Notes under the pieces: model-generated
Databases searched by the model: none
Told to the model about the DNA's origin: nothing
What the model saw: the letters and a program-made list of their open reading frames with translations, nothing else
Position numbers and translations under genes: made by a program
DNA from: Symbiodinium natans
Lineage: Eukaryota; Sar; Dinophyceae; Suessiales; Symbiodiniaceae
Assembly (NCBI GenBank): GCA_905221605.1
Contig: CAJNDS010000469.1
Location: forward strand, 500,685 to 564,684
Reading direction: 5' to 3'
DNA length: 64,000 nucleotides
In this document: piece by piece, positions 50,101 through 59,100 of the stretch
Layout of the letters: each line of letters begins with the position of its first letter
Numbering within the stretch: position 1 is the stretch's first letter

Positions 50101-53100
50101 TGAAAATTCAACCTCAACTAAAGTCTGAACATTGAACTGGCTGAACCTGGAAACCTTAAACCCTAAACCCTCGACCTCATGGAAACCACAACCTTAAACC
50201 CTAAACCCTAAACCCTAAACCCTAAACCCTAAACCGTTCCAAGGGCCCTCCGCCAAAGCTGCTTCTGTGGGGTCCTCTATGAAGCCCTGGGGGCTTCCTC
50301 AGTCTGAACTGGGTGACACCCCCCAAAGTCCAAAGCCACAACATGCGCGGATTGAGGGTTTAGGGTTTAGGGTTCGGGTTTCGGGTTTGTAAGGTCTAGG
50401 GTTTAGGGCTTTAGTATAGGGTTTAGGGTTTAGGGAGCCATAGGTATCTAAAACCAGCCGCCCATTCCGCTGGACTGCCTGGGTAGTCCCTGCCGAGCGA
50501 ACGTTCCATCATTGCGACATGGTTGCATCTCTTCAACCGGCCGAAACCCTGAACCCCGGTGACCCCAACCAAGAAAAACCCCAACCTTAACAAAAATCTG
50601 AAGACCCTGAATCACCACAACCCAAAACCCCTAACCCTAAACCCGAAAGCCCAAAATCCCCTCAAATACCCCTCAAAGCCAACCATCAAATCCCCCTCCC
50701 CCCCCCAGGGGGCAAACAAAACAAACAGCCCCTTGCACCTCCCCGGCTCTTCACGCGGAAGGCTCCCCAGCAGCCAAGAACGGCCCAAACACCTGCGATT
50801 TCAGGCCACTACAGCCCGAAACCCTAAACTAAATCGGTTTAGTGTTTAGGGTTTAGGGTTTAGGGTTTAGGGTTTAGGGTTTAGGGTTTAGGGATTAGGG
50901 ATTAGGGAACCCTAAGATCGCAGCCTCACGACTGCGTAACATCAAACAGCTCACTATCGAGGAACTCTTTGGCTTTCTGGAGCAACCCTCGTCGACTAAA
51001 ACCCCTGAGACCAGTCTTACACTCCTGAACCCTAAGCCCCAAAATCCGTTCACCTAAACTCCGAAGCCCGAAATCCATACCCTAACCTTCGCCACGAAAC
51101 CCTAAACCCCGAAACCCGAAACACTAAACTCGAAACCCTCAAACCCTAAACCCTAAACCCTAACCCCTCAACCCTAATCCCTAAATCCTAAACCCTAAAC
51201 CCAAACCCCTAACCCCCAAACAGGTACTGAGCCTGGCTTGCCAGTCTCCAGCGAGTCACTCTCGCAGCCGAATGTCACGCCTTTCGTGGCAAGGGACAGC
51301 TCTTTGGAGCCCTAATGGAGTCTAGGGTTTAGGGTTTAGGGTTTAGGGTTTAGGGTTTAGGGCTTAGGGCTTAAGGTTTAGGGTTTAGGGTTTAGGGTTT
51401 AGGGTTTAGGGGTTCAGTGGTCTGGGATCTAGGGCCCTCTAATAGGGTAGAGGGTTTAGGGTTTAGGGGCTTGTGGGGGGGGGGGGGGGGGGGGGGGGTG
51501 GGATTGGGGTTGAGGGTTTTGCAGCGGTTTTGGGGCGACCCCTGAACTCGCGGGCGTTTAGTGTGCGAGCTGAAAGAACTTTGTTGTAGCTGCTGTTGTA
51601 AGATAGACACGTGACAAGAACGAGTATTCTCATGGCTTCCAACCACATCTGCTTCATGAGTCATCCTGGAAACGCCCGCCTCTTGCACTGAGCCTTTTCT
51701 GGCCGCGTCTATGAGCTCGTCCATTGGTCTCTTTGAGGGTCAAACCCTGGAACCCTATGGCCCCGTAAACCTATATCCTAAGGTCTCGGGCTTCCACATG
51801 GGCCCCTTAGACTTCTGTCGGCCACTTCCCTTTTCGTTGTTTTCTTGGGGGGGGGGGGGGGTTGGGGGGAAGGGGGGAACTACGTAAAGATGCTCGATCT
51901 TAGGATTTCTGCGGTTTTATTCCCGAACCCCCTAAACCCTCAAGCCCTACGGCCCTGAAGCCTTAAAGCCCTAAAGCCCTAAAAACCCTAGACCCCCAAG
52001 GCCCAAAACCCTCCTAACCCCTAAACCCTAGGCCCTAGGCTAAGGGATAGGATTAGGGGGACCCTTGGGGATATCGACCCTCTGAATAAGGCCCCTGCTT
52101 AAGAGGGCCAGAAGAGGGTTCAGAAGGGGTTCCCTTTTAAAGGTCCCCCTCATCCTACCTAGGAAGCGACGGCGAGATCCATCTAGTCCGTCTACGGCCC
52201 TCAGGTTTCGGAGCTCCAGGACTTTACCCTTGTGGGGCTCCAGCGGCTTCGGATGTTAGGGTTTAGGGTTTAGGTTTTAGGGTTTAGGGTTTAGAGTTTA
52301 GGCTTTAGGGTTTAGGGTTTAGGGTTTAGGGTTTGGGGTTCAGGGTTAGGGTTAGGGCTCAGGAGGCTTCGGTGCCTTGCACGCAGGTGGCGCTGTGGGC
52401 TTGCGAAGCGTCCTTCATGGGGTCTGTGGCAGAGATGTTGGGGTTGCGCATTTCGGGTTAAGGGTTGGGATGTTCCCTAAACCCTAAACCCTAAACCCTA
52501 AACCCTAACAGTCCTTAATCAGGATTGATGATCCCTATTAATGACTGCTAGTATTAGGGTGAACATCCCAACTGTTGGGTGAAGAGATGGGAAACAAGTA
52601 AAGACTCCGCAAGGCTTCCTAGTGTGGGGTCCTCTTGTTTTGTTGTTCTTTGGGGGATCCTAAACCCTAAACCCTAAACCCCAAACCCTTCATGAAACCT
52701 TCAACCCCTCAACCCTACCAAACACCCGAAGCTCTCAAAACCCTAAGCGCCCAACCCTAAAGGCCCCCCAGACCCCTGAACCTTAAGCCTAAAGACGAGA
52801 CACCCTCGGAAACTCTAAGAATGGCTTGAACCCCTAAACCCTAAACCCTAAACCCTAAACCCTAAACCCTAAACCCTAAACCCTAACACCCCTGTATGAA
52901 GCCTGAAAGCTGGGCAAACAACTGAGCCTCAAGTCCAAGCCTGACCGGTGCCTTTTGCTATGACCGTTCGCTGCGTTCATTCCTTCTAAAATGGGGTACC
53001 TGATTGGGGTCCTTACTCTTACTATGGTTTAGGGTTTAGGGTTTAAGGTCTAGGGTCTAGGGTTTAGGGTTTAGGGTTTAGGGTTTAGGGTTTAGGGTTT

Positions 53101-56100
53101 AGGGTGTAGGGTTTAGGGTTTAGGGTTTAGGGTTTACGATGTTAGGGGTACCCTTTTGACCACCCTTTTGAGGGGTCCTTGTTTGGGGGTCTATACTGCG
53201 GGTCCCTTATGATCGTAAACCCCCATAGTGAGCCCCTCTCGAAGATGATTAGGTTCAAGATAACCATCACGTGCGCGCTAGTTATGGGTTTAGGGTTTAG
53301 GGTTTAGGGTTTAGGGTTTAGGGTTTAGGGTTTAGGGTTTAGGGTTTGGGGTTTGGGGTTTGGGGTTTGAGGTTTAGGGTTTAGGGTTTAGGGTTTTGGG
53401 TTTTGGCGGTTCAAGAGTCCGCTATCTGATGAAAGTCGAAGTGCAATCCGGGCTTACCCTAGACCCTAAACCCTAAACCCTAAACCCTAAACCCTAAACC
53501 CTAAACCCTAAACCTTAAAAGCCAAAGTCCCTAAACCGGAAGCCCAAGTCCAGCGACACGGCGCAGTCGGAGAGGAACTCTGCACAGTCCTTGCAGCTTC
53601 GGTTTAGGGTTTAGGGTTCAGGGTTCAGGGTTTAGGGTTTAGGGTTTAGGGTTTAGGGTTTTCATGGGAGGGTGGAATGGACAACTGAAGAAAGAGCTTG
53701 GGAGTTCTTGAGGATCGAGGGTTTTAGGGCCGGTAAGGGTCAATGATTGGGCGTTAAGGCTTAGGGCTTCGGGCCGGGAATGGGGTTCAAAGTATCTTGG
53801 CCCTCAAACCCTACAACAATGGCCCAAAAACCGCCAGAACTCTAAAGCCCTAAGAATACCTAAACCTCTGCCTCACACCCTGGGCCCCCTTAAAGCCTTC
53901 AAAAGCCCTGGACCTCTAAAGCTTTTTGATGGGTTTTCGACAGGGTTTAGGGTTCCCTATTTGAAGTGGGCTTTCGGGGCGAGGGGGTAGTTTGCGGGGT
54001 GGCGTGTGGGGGGTGTAAGGCTTAGGGTTTATAAGGGTTTAGGGTTTAGGGTTTAGGGTTTAGGGTTAGGGTTTAGGGTTTAGGGTTTAGGGTTTAGGGC
54101 TTAGGGTTTAGGGTTTAGGGTTTAGGGTTTAGGGTTTAGGCTTTAGGCTTTAGGGTTTAGGGTTTAGGGTTTAGGGTTTAGGCTTTAGGCTTTAGGGTTT
54201 AGGGTGTAGGGTCTAGGGTCTAGGGTCTAGGGTTTAGGGTTTAGGGTTTAGGGTTTAGGGTTTAGGGTTTAGGGTTTAGGGTTTAGGGTTTAGGGTTTAG
54301 GGTTTAGGGTTTAGGGTTTAGGGTTTAGGGTTTAGGGTTTAGGGTTTAGGGTTTAGGGTTTAGGGCTACCTTCGGCCCAGCAGCCGGCAGTCGAACCGGA
54401 AGTGTCTGCTCGATGTGGTGCGCGGCGGCAAATTCCCGACCCTCGCGACTTGGAGTCTAAGAGCCCACGAGTCTGGAGTTTTAGGGTTCCTGATTTAGGG
54501 TTTAGGGTTTAGGGTTTAGTGTTTAGGGTTTAGGGTTTAGGGGTTTAGGGTTTAGCGTTTAGGGGTTTAAGGGTTTAGAGTTGAGGGTTTAGAGTTTAGG
54601 GTTTAGGGTTGAAGGTTTAGGGCTTCAAAGGTGCCAGGCGAAGTACAAACCCCTGACTAAGGTTCCTATCCGCAGTCCAACAAACACCCCCTAGACCCAA
54701 AATTACTAAGTCCTACCAACCCAACCCTACAATCCATACCAACCCTACACCAACCCTACAACAACCCTAGCCCTCTCAGCTCATCATGCATGTCCACAAC
54801 AGGACGCGGGGCCGGCACGCTGGACCTCTAGGTGCCAGAATGCTGCGCTCACCCGCCACCTAAGTACTGAACAAATCGCCTGTCCGCCCTCGTCAAGAGC
54901 AGTCCCCCTTTTATACCCCGAATAGAATGCCCGAAAAAAAGTGACCCCCCAAAAAGGGTGCCCCTATTTTCCGAAAACCCCATTTTGGCCGTCACCATGT
55001 TGGTGGCCCCCAAGGGCTCGTAAGGGTACATCCAAGTGTGGGCGGCCCCTCGGGAGGCTCGGTGGTTTAGGGTTTAGGGTTTAGGGTTTAGGGTTTAGGG
55101 CTTAGGGTTTAGGGTTTAGGGTTTAGGGTTTAGGGTTTAGGGTTTAGGGTTTAGGCTTTAGGCTTTAGGCTTTAGGCTTTTAGGGCTTAGGGTTTAGGGT
55201 TTAGGGTTTAGGGTTTAGGGTTTAGGGTTTAGGGTTTCGGGTGTCATCATCATCAGCTCTTCCGCTCCACAGAAACCAAGGCAACAAAACAGGCTTAGCC
55301 GACGATGAGAACCTAGAACCCTCAATTTGTTCAAGGGTGGAATGGGGAACAAGGCTACTCCTGGTAACCCTAAACCCTAAACCCTAAACCCTAAACCCTA
55401 AACCCTAAACCCCTTCAACCCTAACCCCGTGTCGCACTCGGCTGCCTCGACTTTGGACGCGAAGTGCCTGGCCAAGGGCTTGACGCCGTGCTTCTGGTTT
55501 CAGGGGCGGGGGGGGGGGGGGGGGGGTTGGGGTTTAGGGTTTAGGGTTTAGGGTTTAGGGTTTAGGGTTTAGGGTTTAGGGTTTAGGGTTTAGGGTTTAG
55601 GGTTTAGGGTTTAGGGTTTAGGGTTTAGGGTTTAGGGTCTAGGGTCTAGGGTTTAGGGTTTAGGGTTTAGGGTTTAGGGTCTAGGGTTTAGGGTTTAGGG
55701 TTCAGGGGTCTGTGCAATGCAGCGGTTGTCGAATGATATTCGGTACAACGCATACTGATGCCACAGACAGTGTACAAGCAAGTGGGACTAAGGGCTTTTG
55801 ACGCTCGGAGACGAAATTAGACTGTGCAGCTTGGACAGGTCTTTTGGCGTGTGCAAGAATAAAGTCACCTGTTTGCCAAGAAGCTGGGCGCAAAGAGCCA
55901 GCGTAGGGTAGTCTGTTTGTATCATCAATACATGCTTGTGGCGCGGAGCCAAGCTTCAGTGCAAGCGGAAGGATACCCCCCCCCCCCAACTCATGTTCTC
56001 CACATTCACCGGAGTTAACTAGCCTGTTGAAGCCACGAGATGTAGGAAAAGCTCAAGAGCCGAATCATGCCGAATCCCAGGCGGTGGAGCAAACCCATGG

Positions 56101-59100
56101 CCCTGTCCATACAAGAATGATCTTTGTTGAAAGATTGTTGCCATGTTCCACATATCTCAGCGCTTGATATGGGGGTTTACGAAGATAGGGACGCCTGATA
56201 TACACGCCCAAATAGTAGGATTCCCTTCTCATGAGGACCCCCATAAGGCACCCCCTAATTTCGGAAACCCCCCAGACGATTTGCTAGAGGTAGGACGCTG
56301 GCAACGTTTCCCAACAACCCTAAACCCTACACCCTACACCCTAAACCCTAAACCCTAAACCCATTTCTTCAGCGAAGGATTTTGCGCTTGCGTGGTCGTC
56401 GGCGCGCACCCTCGGATTCTGAGCTTGGAGCCGATATCCTTGGGATCTTCCCCCTTATGCTGACAGTTTGGGGCTTAGGGTCTGGGGTTTAAGGTTTAGG
56501 GTTTAGGGTTTAGGGTTTCGTAGGATTATAGTACCCCCCATTATAATCTTTATTAAGGACTGTTGGTATAAGGGGGAAGATCCCAACCCAAACCCAACAA
56601 GAAGACGAAAACAAAAAAGACATTGACTAGTGCTGGACCCTAAGCCACCCTAAACCCCCAACCCCTATACCCCTTAGACCCCTAAACCAAACAAACACCG
56701 GAAAGGCAAACTCCCACACCTCAAAACTACTAAGCCCTAAACGCGCCAAAGCCAAGAAGAAACCCTAGTCCTTAAACCCCCAAACTCCTAAACCCTAAAC
56801 CCTAAACCCCCAAAACCCTAAACCCTAAACCCTAAACCCTAAACCCTAAACCCTAAACCCTAAACTCCCAAACCGCGCCTCGCCAAAGCCAGGAGCGAGA
56901 TGGCAGCGATAGCCAGCAGGAGCTCGGAGGCTAAGGCACAAGGTTTGCGACCTAGGGTGGAGGGTTTAGGGTTTAGGGTTTAGGGTTTAGGGTTTAGGGT
57001 TTAGGGTTTAGGGTTTAGGGTTTAGGGTTTAGGGTTTAGGGTTTAGGGTTTAGGGTTTAGGGTTTAGGGTTTAGGGTTTAGGGTTAGGTTTTAGGGTGCC
57101 GGTTTTAGGGTTTTGGGGTTGAGGGCTTAGGGTGTGGGATTTAGTTAGGGCTTTGGGCTTGCAATTTAGGGTTGAGGGTTTAGGGCTTGGGGTTTAGGGC
57201 TTAGGGTTCGGATTTTATCAGATTTTGGGGTTTTGTGATTTCAGGTTGAGGGTGTAGGGTGTTAGGACTGAGGGCGGGGGGCTTGGGAAGAGGGCGCGCA
57301 GCGCAAAACAAGCCCTGATTACACACAAGAAATTCTCGCGCAGCGCGATAAACCCTAAACCCTCAACCACTACACCCTCTAAGCCCTCGACCCTATAAAC
57401 CCAAAACCCTAACCCTCCGACCTAGTCCCTCAACCCTCGAAAACCCTCAACCTATCACATTGCCGGCAACCCCATAGCCTCAAATGCCTCAAAACGACAA
57501 AGCAACATGTGACGCCCTGGCATGCAGCTTAAGGGTTTACGGCTTAGGGCTAGGGTTTAGGGTTTAGGGTTTCGGGTTTAGGGTTTAGGGCTTAGGGTTT
57601 CGGGTTTAGGGTTTAGGGTTTCGGGTTTAGGGTTTAGGGTTTTAATGTGAATCTGAAACTTAAGGTTTAGGGAGTAGGGTGGGCTGAAAGTTTCGGATTC
57701 AGGCCTTGGGGTTTGCAGCTGAAAGAGGTTGGGATGAATTTGCGGACTTTGTGCGTACGCCACACCCCCTTAAAAAAAGTGGCAGAGCTGGCTCTGCCAC
57801 TGCTTAAGTGGGTGCAGGGTTTAGGGTTTAGGGTTCAGGAATTAGGGTTTAGGGTTTAGGGTTTAGGTTAGAGGGTTTTTTGGGTTTAGGTTAGGGTTTA
57901 TAAGGGTTTAGGGTTTAGGGCTTTAGGGATTAGCTTTTAGGGCTTAGGGTCTAGGGTTTAGGGTTTAGGGTTTCGGCTTGAGGGCTTCGGCTTTAGGGTT
58001 GAGGGTTGAGTCGTGGCCTTGGCAGACACGTGGATTCAGGGACAGAGCTCACAATGTGCAATGGTGAAGCCACAACCAGTCCGACGATGACCCCACACAT
58101 GGCCATCTTCCAAAATAGAGGGCAATTTCTGGAAGCAGGCTCTGCGGTAAATGCACCATGAACCTTAGGGTAGTTACATGGTCCCTTAGCATGGGCCCTT
58201 GAAAGGGTACCCCGTACATGCCCACATACACTCTATGCAAGTCATATAAGGGCCCATACATCAGAAGCTGCTACAGGAGGTTAGGGGCCACATTAAGGGC
58301 GCATGAAACTTGAAACTCCACTAAGAACGAACCCAAACACTACACCCCTAAGCCCTGGAAGCAGAGAAGCCCTGGAACGTTTATCAAAAAGCATAAGCGC
58401 AATACCCTAAAACTTTTGTAAAGCCCTTGAAAAAAACCGAGATAGCCATGAACTCCTATAAGCCCTTTGTAGCCCAGTAGCCATAGTATAATTAAGGGTA
58501 GGAGACCCTTTTCGGGTTGGCTACTTGATAAGCGAACCTTGAACCCAACAAACATTAAAGGGTACCACTGCGCTACCAAGAACTACCCACACGTAGTATG
58601 TAGGGTTTAGGGGGTTAATTAACCCTAAACCCTCGACCCTCTAAACTCCAGCTATATAGGGTTTAGGGGTTAATTAACCCTAAACCCTCGACCCTACCAA
58701 AAAACAACAACAAGACTTAAACGAGCCCGAAAGATGGCCCGTGAACCCCAAGACCTCTCTGGTGCGCCGAGGACAGTTGGGTTTAGGGTTTGGGGTTTGG
58801 GGTTTGGGGTTTAGGGTTTGGGGTTTAGGGTTTAGGGTTTGGGGTTTAGGGTTTAGGGTTTGGGGTTTCGGGTTTAGGGTTTAGGGTTTGGGGTTTAGGG
58901 TTTAGGATTTGGGGTTTAGGGTTTAGGGTTTGGGGTTTCGGGTTTAGGGTTTAGGGTTTGGGGTTTAGGGTTTAGGGTTTAGGGTTTAGGGTTTAGGGTT
59001 GAGGGTTTAGGGTTTAGGGTTTAGGGTTTAGGGTTTAGGGTTTAGGGTTTAGGGGTTGGGCCCGAGCCGCGCTTCAGCAGCGCATTCTTCCGGAGCAGGA

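Noticed and set aside
58049-58261. 70-codon minus-strand ORF in the first ABCA intron
   Set aside because: No splice fit to exons 1 and 2 and no recognisable features.
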